This document shows positions 24,655 to 37,064 of a stretch of 64,000 nucleotides of DNA, in pieces. The notes below the pieces were generated by a model. The model was not told the DNA's origin and did no database searches. It saw nothing but the letters and a program-made list of their open reading frames with translations. Position numbers and translations under genes: made by a program. Source of the DNA: Neoconidiobolus thromboides FSU 785. Lineage: Eukaryota > Entomophthoromycota > Entomophthoromycetes > Entomophthorales > Neoconidiobolaceae. Numbering within the stretch: the first letter of the stretch is position 1; every line of letters starts with the position of its first letter. Location: the NCBI GenBank assembly GCA_025603075.1, contig MU626258.1, forward strand, positions 73,457-137,456. Direction: 5' to 3'.

Positions 24655-26390
24655 ATGGATCATAAAAAATTAGGAATCTTAGGAGGAGGTCAGTTAGGTA
24701 GAATGATGGTTGAAGCAGGCCATCGCTTGGGACTTAATATAACTATCCTTGACGAGCCTAAAGATTGTCCAGCAAAACAACTATCTGCTTGCGTAGAACA
24801 CATTCATGGTGCCTTTAGAGATGGAGATTGTATTCGTGCACTTAAAGAAAAAGTCGATACAATTACCGTTGAAATTGAACACATTGATTGTAAGACTTTA
24901 TTTGAAATTGAACAAGAAACTCCAGGTTCAATTCATCCTACCCCAAATACCCTTAAAACTATTCAAGATAAATATCAGCAAAAAGTTCATTTAGAAAGGG
25001 CTGGATTGCCTTTACCTGATTTCAAGGAAGTAAAGTCAACCGTGGAAATAGAATCACTAGCTTCTGAATGGGGCTATCCAATCATGCTTAAAGCCAAAAC
25101 TCTTGCTTACGATGGCCGTGGAAATTTTGTTTTAAAAAATTCCAATGATACTTTAAATATGAAAAAAGCTTTATTAGAGCAACCTGATAACTTTTATGTC
25201 GAGAGATGGGTACCTTATGTTAAAGAGTTAGCCTGTATGGTCGTTAGGTCAACTTCTGGTGAAGTAGCTTCATACCCTATAGTTGAAACAATACAAAAGG
25301 ATAATATATGCCATGTTGTCATTGCTCCAGCAGCTATCTCATCAAACATTTCAAACAAAGCTAAGAAAATCTGTGAACAAGCTATCAAATCATTCGAAGG
25401 TGCAGGAATTTTTGGAGTTGAGATGTTTTTATTGCAAAATGATGATGTAGTTGTCAATGAAATTGCCCCAAGACCTCATAATAGCGGTCATTATACAATT
25501 GAAGCATGTCACACTTCTCAATTTGAAAACCATTTAAGAGCTGTTTGTAGTTTACCATTAGGTTCTACATCCTTAAAAGTTCCTTGCGCCGCTATGATTA
25601 ATATCTTGGGTGAATCTGAAGATATGCAAGAAATGCGTGATTCTATTGAGTCTAGTTTAAAAGTTAATGGTGCTACATTCCATTGGTATGGTAAGCGTGC
25701 AAATCGTAAAGGACGTAAAATGGGTCATGTAACTGTAGTTGCTAATGATGAAAGAGAGTTGAAGGATAGAGTTGCCCATCTTTTAGCTGGAATTCCAGGA
25801 AATGAAGATCCGGAAGGCTCTGCAGAAAAGTTTATAAAATTAAAACCAGAAGTAGGTGTGATTATGGGATCCGATTCTGATCTCCCAGTAATGAAAGCAG
25901 CAGCTACTATTTTAGAAGATTTTGGTGTACCATTTGAACTTACTATTGTATCTGCTCATAGAACCCCAGATAGAATGATGGATTATGCTCGTGAAGCTCA
26001 TAAAAGGGGTATTAAAACAATTATAGCAGCTGCTGGTGGGGCTGCTCATCTTCCTGGTATGGTTGCTAGTATGACACCACTTCCAGTTATTGGTGTGCCT
26101 ATTGCTCTTAAGCATCTTGATGGAGTTGATTCATTACACTCAATTGTTCAAATGCCAGTATGTTTTTTTATATATTATTATTTATGTATTTATTCATTTT
26201 TTAGAGAGGAGTTCCATGCGCTACTGTAGCAATCAATAACTCGACCAATGCTGCTCTTTTGGCTATAAGAATTTTAGGTTCATTCAACTCAGCATACTTG
26301 GATCAAATGTTGGTTTATCAACAACAAATGAAAGACCAAGTATTGAAGAAAGTTGATACGCTTGAAGAAAAAGGCTGGAAGGATTATTAG
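24655..26390 (+). CDS. ADE2: Phosphoribosylaminoimidazole carboxylase (PurK-PurE fusion)
   Basis: Two exons, 24655-26157 and 26205-26390, give 562 residues (yeast Ade2 has 571). The N-terminal ATP-grasp PurK half begins [20 protein letters not shown] and includes [16 protein letters not shown]. The C-terminal PurE half begins [17 protein letters not shown] and includes [11 protein letters not shown] and [20 protein letters not shown]. The intron falls inside PurE at [13 protein letters not shown]. The enzyme carboxylates AIR in de novo purine synthesis, and loss causes red pigment in yeasts. The fused form is typical of fungi. No abnormal residues seen. Confidence 0.97.
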
Positions 26391-26884
26391 ACCATTTATC
26401 AAATATCATAGAATCTTTAGTAAAACATTAGACTGATATTGAGATTTCGACAATTATCAAACTTTTTTATTAAGATTGAATTTTGAAATAGCTTTTTAAT
26501 TTTCTTATATCTAAATATATTTGTTATTTTTAAATAGCTAATTGATGCTTAATTTGATTTTATGAAATACAAATCCTTGTTTTTAAAAACTAATACAAGT
26601 ATTATTGTATTTCTTTTTGAATATTCAATATATAATATAATGAATCCATAACACATAAATAACAATGATTCGAACCCAATCAAATATATATTGATATTTA
26701 AGACAATAAAGACAAAATTGTTTGGTTACCTCTATTAAAATAGTATTAAATACAACAAATATTAGGAAATAGATGAGAAGATTAAACACTTATAAAAGAT
26801 AACAGGTTAAAAATCAAGGCTATAAAATTCAAACCATAATTGCCAATAGAATATTACTTAGACTTGAAATTTTATTCTCTAAAC
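26391..26884. other. Convergent intergenic spacer
   Basis: About 490 nt between the 3' ends of ADE2 and the DNAJC11-like gene. AT-rich, with no gene or repeat seen. Confidence 0.6.
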
Positions 26885-29195
26885 TTATAAAGCATGAGCT
26901 AAAAAAAATTAATAAAATTATAATATAAATTATTATTAATAACTTACAGCGTAAAGGACATATTAAAGAAGAAGCATCTTTAATAATAACCTTATGTTGA
27001 GTACGATTAAATGTATAGATTACAAGAAGTTTTTTAGGTTCACCAAAACATGGATCATAAAATCCAAGGAGATTGGACTAACAATATTAATTAATAATTT
27101 TATTATATATTTATAATTTACCTTTGAACTTCCAGAAGATATATTTAATTGAGATTCTAATACTAAATTTTGTAAAGCGAGGGTAACATCAATACAATTT
27201 TCATTAAGTTCAGGGGCAGCACTATCAAATTTACCATAATATGCTTGTTGAATGATTAAACCTAAAAAAATAAATAAATAATGATAAGAATTTATGATAG
27301 AAAGTATTTACCATTCTTTTCTTTTTCAGCTTCAATTCTTCTAGTTAGATTATCTTTAAATAAGATTTGAGTATCTATAGCTTCTCTCTTTTTAGCATCA
27401 AGATAATCATGATTTAATTCCCTTAATTCTTTTAATTTACTACAGAAAAATTAATTTAATAATTATTATAAATATCAATAAATTTTTTTACTTCTTTATC
27501 TTATTTTTACGCCATGGTGACAATACCAATTCATTAAATAAGACCCATGATGAAATTGGAACAATTGTAGTAATTAATAATGTATTTAAATTAATTCCAT
27601 TAGAAATAGCAATTGGTAATGAAAATGATTGACCTAATCGATTTACACTAAAATAAAATGAGATTAAAAAGTAATAAAAATAAAAGGACATACCCAAATT
27701 TGATTGAAATACCGGTTGGGTAACCAATATTTAGAGTAGCTTCTAAGCTAGTTTTTGGTAAAATTTTCTGTTGAATACCAAGTCCACTACTTACACCTGA
27801 ACCATTTGAAAGAGTTGAAGTAGCAATTAATTTATTTCTAGAATCTATTTTCTTTTTATAAAATAAAGAAATATGAGATTCTTGCATACCAACTTGAAAT
27901 TCAGCTTGATATTCTTGTTCTTGTTTTTGGGATGCAATACCAATACTTAATGAGGAATTGGGTTGTAATTTGCGATGCGCTCCCCATCTTCCTAAATTAT
28001 AATTCCCTGTATTGTAATTTATAAACCCAGTGACACTTTCAGATAATTGTCTTCCTACTGTAATTATACTACTTGGTGGTGCATTAAATCTGGCTATAGA
28101 TGTACGTGTATTTATAAAACTAAGCTCAAAGTTATATATTTATTAAAAATGATTCAGTTAATTTACCTATCAGGGGTAGGCTGATAATAAGACTTTAAAT
28201 TAATAACACGGGATTTTATCAGAGAGGTACCATACTAATAAACTTTAGTAAATAGTAAATATACATATATTATTGTATTACTTCTAACGTTAATTTTGGA
28301 GAAATCGCATGACGAATGTTAACACCAACGTTACCACCCCCTTTACCTTGTTGAGCTAAAACAGTGCCAACTAAAGTTAATTGCATTGTATCATTTATTT
28401 GGGAATGATAAGAATGTTTCATAAAAATTCTTTGTACACTTGATTTTCTCATACCATATTCGAAGGATCGAATGGATGGAGAATAATGAAAGAATGGGGA
28501 AGCATCTGCTTGTATATCAATACTAGTCTATTTTAATTAATAAGTAAATTAATTTGAAAATAAACAATTTTTTACTTTTGTTTTTACTAAATTTTCTAGA
28601 TCTTGTTCTCTCTTTTTTTGAGCCATTTTTTCATACTCTTTCCTAAGCTTATATTGTGTTAATTTTTATTTTTGGATAAGTTAATAAAAACTTTACTTGC
28701 TCTGGTGTTTTAAGTGAATGTCCAACTGTCCAAGGCATAGTTAATCCCTTTTCACCATAAGTGTCATAAATTGCTCTGGTATTGGGATCACTTAAGACTA
28801 AAAAATTAATATATTAAAATTAGAATTATAATAATGTTTACCCTCATATGCTTTTTGTAAATATTGAAATTGACTTTGAGCCAATTTTCTTTTTTCAGGA
28901 TCGGAATGCTTATCTGGATGAAATAAACGAGAAGATCTTTTATAAGCTTCTTTAATTTCATCTAAAGTACACTATTAAAATAAAAATAAGTTTACAATTT
29001 AAAACAATTTAAAAATATTACATTTTTATTTAAATTAAATAAAGCATAATAATCTTTATTATCAATTCTTGCTTCAGCCAAATATTTATCTAGTTCTTTT
29101 TCAAGCTCTTCTTCATCATCCAAATCATCATCATAATCTTTAGTTAATAAAAATTGAAGCTTTTCTTCGTCTTCTAACCCTTGGAAATCGGTCAT
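26885..29195 (-). CDS. DnaJ homologue of the DNAJC11 family
   Basis: Twelve exons joined by eleven short introns give about 594 residues from the ATG at 29195. The acidic N-terminus is followed by a J domain (about 48-112) with the HPD motif in SSRLFHPDKHSDPEKRK, split by introns. A linker ends in LRKEYEKMAQKKREQDLENL. Next comes a long beta-rich middle (for example GNYNLGRWGAHRKLQPNSSL), then a membrane-like segment and the C-terminal DUF3395 domain with LLGFYDPCFGEPKKLLVIY. This order matches human DNAJC11, a mitochondrial outer-membrane J protein linked to MICOS and cristae organisation. The last exon encodes only SHAL and the stop. The family is absent from budding yeast, which supports a lineage outside Saccharomycotina. 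Confidence 0.9.
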
Positions 29196-31317
29196 ATTCT
29201 TTTCTATTTATAAGATAAAAGAATTTCACTTTTTTGAAAGATTTTTAGCAATTAACGTAATCGAAAAGTGGCAATTTATCAATTGATTATGTGAAGCTAA
29301 AATTTTAGAATTGAGTTAATCTCAAAAAAATCTTAATAGAATGTATTATTATTGTTGTTACAATATATTGAATACCATAAGATGTGATGTTTTTCAAAAT
29401 AAATACTTAAAACAATATCTATTCTAAAGAAATAAAGGGATAATTGACATATAGTGTAAAAAGCTAAAAGGACTCAATAATACGACTTAAAATGGAGGAG
29501 TGGGACCAAAGGAAATTTCATTAGAAACGTTTTCACTTTTTTCAACCAAATAAGGCACAAAATGGATGAAAATGATTATTGCCATAGAAAATCTCTCTTT
29601 CCCAGAATGCAGGCCTAGAAAAGCATAAGATTATGTTGGAAAACAAAGACATGTTTACAATATTGTCTGTTAATAAAGATAAAATTTCAAATTTAAATAT
29701 TTGGCTTGTGTTATTTTTATTCACAATAAGATTTTAATGAAATGAGTATAAGCCATATTGGTTGTTTAAAGCGAGCCAAACTTAATTTGATGTAACAATA
29801 TTAATACGAATAGCCTACTGTTTTGTAATTAGCACTAATAAATTTTTTAAACAAAAATTTAATATGATTTTCTTAATCCTTTATTTTATTTTACATTTTC
29901 AATATTTACTATTATAAGAAGATGATTATAATTATACAGGAATAAAGTCATTAAAAAAAGAGCTAGAATAGGTTCCAAAGATTAAGTAGTAGAAGTAAAT
30001 CGATCATTTAAGTCTACTTTGTTAATAGTATAAAATCATTGGGTTTGGGAGTTTTAGGTAGTTAAGTTTTAACTTGACTATCTGGTTAAGATAGAAACAA
30101 TACCATATATAGCTAAGATTTACAGCAGGATAGGATTTAGTACCATATATCTTCATATCTAGCAATCATAGTGGCCAAGTTAGACTTTTATATTTTTGAA
30201 TTTCTATTTCTTTATTAGCTTTTGGTCTTTTCATGAAATTATTATCTGTCCTTAACTAATTTTTGAATGAGTCGTCTCAAAATGTCATTTTATTTCTTTA
30301 TTGGGCAATTTTTTGATTTTTGATTTTTGATTTTACTTTTATTTTAATTTTGAGCCTAAATTTTTAATTACTTAAATTTAGGGTGGCTTCATTTTTATAT
30401 CTTTTGACCTTGTAGTTTTTTGTTTATTTTATTGGCTAATTTTATATCTTGATTGCTATGCTTTTATTGCTCACTTTGGTCCCTATTTTTTTATTGAATA
30501 AAATTAAAGGATTATTTAATTTTTATCAGTGCTTCATGCTTAACTCTAACTCTTTAAAATGGATACTTGATACTTAGTTTGATGTCAAAATATCGCACTA
30601 TAGCAAGCATACACCTTTACATTTTAAAATTACAAAAACTAATTAATATTTGTAAATACAAATAACATTTACTACTGTAACCAGTAAGTATCCTTACATT
30701 TTTACAACTAAATGTCTCATAGAATATAGGAAGCCACAGTATTAAAAAATCCTACTGAATTTCTTCACTTAACAGTAAACTTTTATCAAGACTATTTTAA
30801 ATTTGTATAGGTATAAGTTTAAATAGTTTACTTCAATTTGAACAAGATCTTCATTAAATTTGATTAGTTTTGATAAATAAATTTAAACATTATAATAAAA
30901 AGTTTAAATAAAGAATAAATAGTCTATACTACTAATTTAAATTTATACATTTTAGTTTGATTTCAATTCATAATAAGAAACTAATTTTTAAAATAAAAAG
31001 TAGTATTAAAAGGCTAATATATTATTCTTTAGTATCATTTTTTTATTAGAGATAATACTAATTTATTCAGCTTATTTATTGATATTTTCTTGATTATTGG
31101 ATGTTTTTATTAATTTTAATAATCTCTAAATATATTAACCTATTTCTATTAACTAGCATTAAAGTGATGAATGTAAAACAATATCAAATGTAATTCAGTC
31201 TAATTAAAAACTATGTGTTTTTTTATTCTATGAAATTAATAGCACAAAACTAATATTATTAAAAAAATAAACTTAACTTTAAAATTTATAAAATATTATC
31301 CAAAATTAATTAACTAA

Positions 31318-31428
31318 ACATATGAAGGATGTATTTTTGTGTTTAAGAATTTTACTAACAAATTTTCCACTCAAATAGTGCTTAAAAAACGGAAAAGTAA
31401 TGAAATCAAAAAAAACAGCCCCATATGT
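31318..31428 (-). mobile_element. MITE-like ~100-bp inverted-repeat element, copy 3
   Basis: Minus-orientation copy running from AAGGATGTATTTTTGTG, through TTTCCACTCAAATAGTG and GGAAAAGTAATGAAATC, to ACAGCCCC. ATATG lies directly outside both ends. It faces copy 4 about 140 bp away. Confidence 0.75.
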
Positions 31429-31566
31429 ATAATCATTTGTATCAATCAAAAAAATTCAAGTTTCTATCATTACATTATCTGACATTATAACAGGTTTTTG
31501 TAGAAGGACATAAGATTGATTGTTGGTCCTTTTATTTGAAGGATTTTAATGTTGATTCTTTTATAC

Positions 31567-31669
31567 AAATGGGGATGTTTTTTTTGACTTCATTACTTTT
31601 CCATCTTTCAAGCACTATTTGAGTAGAAAGATTAGTAGTAACTTAAACACAAATGTACATCCTCAAATG
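31567..31669 (+). mobile_element. MITE-like ~100-bp inverted-repeat element, copy 4
   Basis: Runs from GGGGATGTTTTTTTTGACTT, through TTACTTTTCCATC and CAAGCACTATTTGAGTAG, to TACATCCTC. The direct repeat AAAT flanks both ends, a clean candidate target-site duplication. Confidence 0.8.
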
Positions 31670-31856
31670 TTGAATTTTAAACTTTTTAAAAATGAGATTA
31701 TTTCATTTAAATTGAATTTTTTTCATATTAACTCAGACACTAAGCAAGTAAGGGAATTATGAGAACCAATTAAAGTTAATGATGATAGATTATTATAAAA
31801 ATTGACGTTATTTATCCATCTATTTTTATAATTATAAAGAAACAAATATACTCAAT

Positions 31857-33345
31857 ATGCCAATTAAAAGTATTAAGACATTAAGCGAATATCAACAAGT
31901 GATAGCTAATTCAAGTGATAAATTGGTAATAAAATTCTATTTTATTAATCATTTATTAGTATATTGGAACAAACGATTAACTTTTTATTTTTAATTAAAT
32001 AGCTTATCATGCAATTCACCGCTTCATGTAAGTATATATCTTGTTTTGATTACACTTTTAATAAGTACTGATGAAATATTAGGGTGCGGCCCATGTCGAG
32101 CTATTTCACCAAGGATTATTGAACTTTCTAATAAAAATTTACATATTGGGTTTTATAAGGTAAGTTAGAGAAAATTGATTAAAATTTCAATTTTAATTTT
32201 AATTTTAATTTTAATTTTAATTTTAATTTTAATTTTAATTTATACTTATATGATTTTATTTTTTAGATTGATTTAGATGAAGCTGGGGTAATTAGGAGTA
32301 TTGAATTTAAAATAGGATGTTTTATTAATAATATAAAATAATTTAGGAAATTGCTTCTCATGAAAATGTAACTTCTATGTAAGTTTTTATTTTAATAATA
32401 ATCTGCTTATTTTATTTTAAATACTAATATTTGATTTTAGCCCCACTCTCAAGGTTAAAATGATGATTGTTTAAGGATTAAATTAAGTTATTAAATATTT
32501 AAATAGATTTATAAAAATCAAGGTATGCTTGAAGAACTTTCAGGAGGTCAATGTTTACCTCGACTTGAAGAATTAGTACGTAGTCATCAATCAACAAATG
32601 ATGATGCAAGTAGTAAATTTGGATTAACTGGACAGGTAAAATGATCTTTTCAGTTTTTTATATTATAAATTAATTGTTTTTATTTTTCTATTATAATAAT
32701 TATTAATAATATCAATATAAAATAGTCTGATATCACTAGTTTAATTCAAAAGAATCAAATAGAATCTTTAAATTTAAGAAATGAAGATAATATTAGTAAT
32801 ATATTTGATAATCAAAACGATAAAGTAGTTCAAAGTGATGCAGATGAACAAATTTTAATTAATTTACAATTTTCCCAAGCAGTCAAAATTCATTCAATTA
32901 AATTCCAAGCACCTTTAAGTAAGTAACAATAATAGTAATTCTATTATTATTATTTTTAATAAATGAATTAGTATTTTTATTTTTATCTTTATTTTAGATA
33001 ATGCCCCAAAAAATATTAAATTATTTAGTAATAAATATTCACTTGGATTTGATGATGTAACTTCAATGGAGCCAACTCAAGAATTAATATTAGAGTCCAA
33101 AGATTATGAAGAAAATTCAGTAACTAATTTAAGATTTGTTAAATTTCAAAATGTTAATGCACTTTCGGTAAGTTTCAATTATTTTATTAATATATTTCTA
33201 TAAAAGAGTATTTTAATCATTTTTAATAATCTAGATTTTTATTGAAGACAATCTAAATGAAGATGAGATCACTTCTTTAAAGAATATAACTATTTTTGGT
33301 CAACCAGTTCATACTACTAATATGAATGATCTAAATCGTAAATAA
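31857..33345 (+). CDS. Thioredoxin-like protein with PITH domain (TXNL1 family)
   Basis: Ten exons, several tiny, give about 279 residues, close to human TXNL1 (289). The N-terminal thioredoxin fold has the active site WCGPC at residues 32-36. The Trp codon is split by an intron (T|GG). IPTLK supplies the cis-proline motif. The C-terminal PITH domain starts near residue 122 and includes SDADEQILINLQFSQAVKIH, FKDG-like loops and LRFVKFQNVNALSIFIEDN. TXNL1 is a redox-active protein bound to the 19S proteasome lid through PITH. The third intron holds a hexanucleotide repeat. Splicing is inferred from phase; the GTTAAA donor after PTLK is the weakest. Confidence 0.9.
32188..32241 (+). repeat. (TTTTAA)n microsatellite in a TXNL1 intron
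   Basis: About nine perfect copies of the hexamer TTTTAA lie inside the third intron of the TXNL1-like gene. They lengthen an intron that would otherwise be about 50-60 nt. Confidence 0.85.
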
Positions 33346-33382
33346 AAATAATCAAAATTTACAAAAGCAAGTTGAATTTATT

Positions 33383-36307
33383 TTATGTGTCTTCATCATA
33401 AATATACCATGAACTTAATAACCTTCTATTTTTTAAATTCACTGCTGGATAATTAAATCCATAAGTAAATGGAAAGAAGAAGAAGTAGAAAAATAACACT
33501 ACTATTAATATTAAAGTATGTATAATATACTTAATTTTAGCTTTAAATTTAGATAGTAATAAAGAAATAGTATAAGGTGTCAACATAATAGCGAACATTA
33601 AAGGTGGGAAATAATGGTGTAAATAAAGGACACGTCCAATTACAAAGAAAGGTATATAATGAATAAACCAACCTAAATATAATGTTTGTCCAATAAATTG
33701 AAATTGATTCCATTCACCTAATATATAATTTATATTAATTATATATTATCATTATTATTTATTACCTTTGGTCCATTCAATAATACCATATTTAAATCTA
33801 ATTGAATATATAATATATAATATTGGATAAATTATTACTGAAAATGTTGATAGCCACCAAATAGATATGTTACCAATCATAAAAAATTTAATATCTTCAT
33901 CTCCCCAAGAAGACATTCTAATACCTAAATAAAAATATTATTATTTATTATTATTTATTATTATTTATTATTATTTATTATTATTTATTATTATTTATTA
34001 TTATTTATTATTATTTATTATTATTTATTATTATTTATTATTATATTAAGTTACCTTTAAATAATAATGGCCAATCTTTAGCTCTAGATTCAATAGGTTC
34101 ATCATGATCTACACTTGGTTTAATAATACCATGAATAGACCACATAGCATGATGAATTCTATATAAATCATACCAATATCTTCTTTTAAAATAATCTTTA
34201 TTAACCTTTTTAATGTTTTTATTTTCATGCTGAGAATATTCAATATTAAAATAAGTATCAATATGCTCATAATTTTTATCTTTAAAACAAACTAATTCTT
34301 GATATTCTTTATTTCTTCCAGGTAATCTTTTATCTGGATTACCTAATTTACATGAATTTTCTAAATTAATTAATTGGAATCTTGTTGTTATTGCATTAAT
34401 TTTAGTTGGTTTATTATTTAATTGTCGATCATCTATTATTTTAATTTTCCATAAATAACTTTTGTCTTTATTGTTTAATTCTTTAACAATCATCTGATAG
34501 CCTTTATCTTTAGTTAAATTAGCATTAAAATTTTCATTCACTTTTAGGTATTTATTTGTTTGTTGATTATAGAATAATACAATATCATTATCTTCAATTA
34601 GGTCAACCTTGTTCTTATCTAAATTATAAATCTCATCCTTTTCATTAGTATAATCATAATCATTATTATATTTGTATATAGTCCAATAAGAATTGGGCTC
34701 ATATAAATAATTTCCTGAAGCTATTTGTTCATTACTATCTTTATATGTTTCATTAAAAGTATATATCATTCTTCCTTCTAATTTACTTGCTCTTAATGTA
34801 ATATTCGAATGATTCGATACATCTAGTAAAAGAATTAATAAAAAACAAAACTACTATGGAATGTATAATATATAATATATAATATATAATATATAATATA
34901 TAGTATATAATATTTATATTTTTATATTAAACTTACATAAATTGATATCTGTTAAATTAGAGTTAGGTAATCTAGCTAAAAATACAGAATCCATCACATA
35001 AACATCATCACTTGGATTAGTTAAGGTTTTAAAATGAATTTCAAACGATATTAAATATACGATAATTGGCCATATAATTAATGCCCCTATACGTACTATC
35101 CAATGATATAAATATTCTTTCTAAAATTAAATAAACGAATAAATAAATAAATATTATTAATATTATTATTAATATTATTATTGTTTACCATCGTCATCTT
35201 TTTATCAAAAAACTTAGATCCTAAATCGTTAATAGTATACTATAACATAAGAAGCAGTAATTAATATTCTATAAATAAAAAGTTAAAAAATTCATTTACG
35301 ATTCCAACTACACTCATTAAAAACAAAGGTACTCCCCATTTAATACTATATAAAAAATAATCAACAAACATATTTGAATATAAAACATGAATCCTTACCT
35401 ATTATTTAACCCTACTGAAGTCCCTAAAGCAAATAAAGAAATCCACCATTGCTGACTAAATGGTCTAAAATAAAATAAATAATTGATATCTTTAAATATA
35501 ATAATGATAACTTACTTATCTTTGTATTCATTAAACCAAGCCAAACAATAAATAGATAACAATGAAAAAAATAATAAGAAAGGATCCAATAGTATGAATT
35601 TAGATATAACAATTAAGCCATTGTCTAGAATATTAATAGATTAATTTTACTATCATAATTTAACTTAAATTCATTACTTACCAAACGTCAACAATAATCC
35701 AGTTATTAAAGCAGTTGTTTTCTCCACTCCAATTTTTCTCAAAAAGGCAAAACCCAATGGTACAATAGCTATCCCAAAAATTGCACAAAATACTCTAATA
35801 CCTGTATAATTCATTCCCTCTGTATAGTTTTCATCCGATTCAAAATCAAATGTACCATCATAGCCCACTAAATAACCGCCTAATGCAATTAATAATTTCG
35901 CCAATGGTGGATGAACATCATTATAAAAATGTTTTTGAAGGTAAAAGCTGCCAAACTTTCCAAAATGCACTTCATCCCAAATTGGTCTATTGCCATAACT
36001 TACGTTGTATAATCGGGTGAGAAAAGATAAAAGGGTTAAGAAAAATAAAAGTTTAGTATCCGAAATGAAATAAAGTGGATCTGAGTTCTAAAAATAATAA
36101 GAGATTTAAGTTAATAGATAAAGTAAGTGAAAGAGTCAAACCTACCTTAGTTGAGCTTGGTTTAAAATTAAAAACTTGTTCTTTTTCCTCGATTTCATAT
36201 TTTTGTTTAGAGTCATAAGTATCAATGGATTCATCTTCTTTGATAGGGGGTTTAAGTTCACTATTGCCACCCCGTTGATAAAGAATTTGATTGGGGTAAA
36301 TTTCCAT
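33383..36307 (-). CDS. Dolichyl-phosphate-mannose protein O-mannosyltransferase
   Basis: Ten exons from the ATG at 36307 give about 770 residues, the usual PMT size. After a cytosolic acidic N-terminus come the first membrane segment and the catalytic loop-1 motifs WDEVHFGKF and [17 protein letters not shown]. Further membrane segments follow, then the large luminal loop with MIR-like repeats (exon 8, 34041 to about 34830). The C-terminal membrane block contains [20 protein letters not shown]. The loop-1 sequence [13 protein letters not shown] followed by YTGIRVFCA suggests the PMT2 subfamily, with moderate confidence. The enzyme transfers mannose from Dol-P-Man to Ser/Thr of secreted proteins in the ER. 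Several introns carry short tandem repeats. Confidence 0.93.
33941..34040 (+). repeat. 10-bp tandem repeat (TTATTTATTA) in a PMT intron
   Basis: Ten perfect head-to-tail copies of TTATTTATTA fill most of the intron between exons 8 and 9 of the PMT gene, with partial copies at both edges. Confidence 0.95.
34864..34912 (+). repeat. 7-bp tandem repeat (TATAATA) in a PMT intron
   Basis: About seven copies of TATAATA, one with a G substitution, in the intron before exon 8 of the PMT gene. Confidence 0.85.
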
Positions 36308-36674
36308 ATTAAATTACTTTTCTTTTTCTTTTTAATGAAATAAAAAAGATAAGAAAATCAAGGATTCAAAAATTATGCCTAGGGTGGCTTATTTCCGAGT
36401 TTTTCTAATTTGATATTTTTGATTTGAAGTTTAGATATAGATTGTATTGTTCTGTTCTTCAGAACCAAAATTTGAATTGAAATGCAATTTGATAATGATA
36501 ATGATTTTAGTTATAAACTTTGGTCAAAAAATTAAGAAATTAAACTATTGTTTTTTATTCAAAATGGCGGCAGTAGTATTATGCTAGGGTAGCTCAGTTA
36601 GGGGTAATATTAAGACTTATAGATTTTAAAACTTATACAGGTATTTATTTATTTGTTTTATTTACCAATTATAT
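36308..36674. other. Spacer between PMT and tRNA-Pro
   Basis: About 370 nt upstream of the PMT start. A tRNA-like A-box string (TAGCTCAGTTAGG) occurs near 36590, but no matching T-arm follows it. Confidence 0.5.
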
Positions 36675-36746
36675 GGCTTAGTGGTCTAGTGGTATGATTC
36701 TCGCTTTGGGTGCGAGAGGTCCAGGGTTCAATTCCCTGCTGAGCCC
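36675..36746 (+). tRNA. tRNA-Pro (anticodon TGG)
   Basis: A 72-nt cloverleaf. The acceptor GGCTTAG pairs with CTGAGCC. The A-box region is AGTGGTCTAGTGGT. The anticodon stem TCTCGC/GCGAGA encloses the loop TTTGGGT, giving TGG. The B-box is GGGTTCAATTCCC and the discriminator is C. There is no intron. Confidence 0.96.
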
Positions 36747-37064
36747 TCCATAATGGAATTAATATTTTATTGAAATAATATGAATTACTTTAGATTCAAT
36801 ATATTTAGTTTTTTATGCCATTTTGTATTATAATGATACTATAGTTACTTTTGTTTTTATTTAAAAGTCAGATAATTTTAAACTAATAACACGTAAGATG
36901 TAGTATCAAAATTATTCATTTTAATAATATCATTATTAACTATAAGTTTAACTAAAGATATAAAATAGAACTTTCATGATTAACGATAACAATAAATAAA
37001 AAGGCAATTTTATACAATAGAAAACTAAACAGAATACTTAAAGCTAAGAACTATATTTTTTTGC
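36747..37064. other. Spacer between tRNA-Pro and the 3' end of the next gene
   Basis: About 320 nt of AT-rich sequence. It contains a T-tract downstream of the tRNA that could end Pol III transcription, and the 3' flank of the gene on the minus strand. Confidence 0.5.

Larger units (their letters stand above)
29196..31856. other. Divergent intergenic region with two MITE-like copies
   Basis: About 2.7 kb of AT-rich sequence between the divergent DNAJC11-like and TXNL1-like genes. It holds two family copies in opposite orientation, 31318-31428 and 31567-31669, and low-complexity T-rich runs near 30290-30350. No gene seen. Confidence 0.6.

Noticed and set aside
29542-29724. 60-codon minus-strand frame upstream of the DNAJC11-like gene
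   Set aside because: Its AT-driven composition, weak start and lack of any motif or splice partner suggest chance.
36585-36640. TAGCTCAGTTAGGGG resembling the 5' half of a tRNA near tRNA-Pro
   Set aside because: No T-arm or matching acceptor strand follows.
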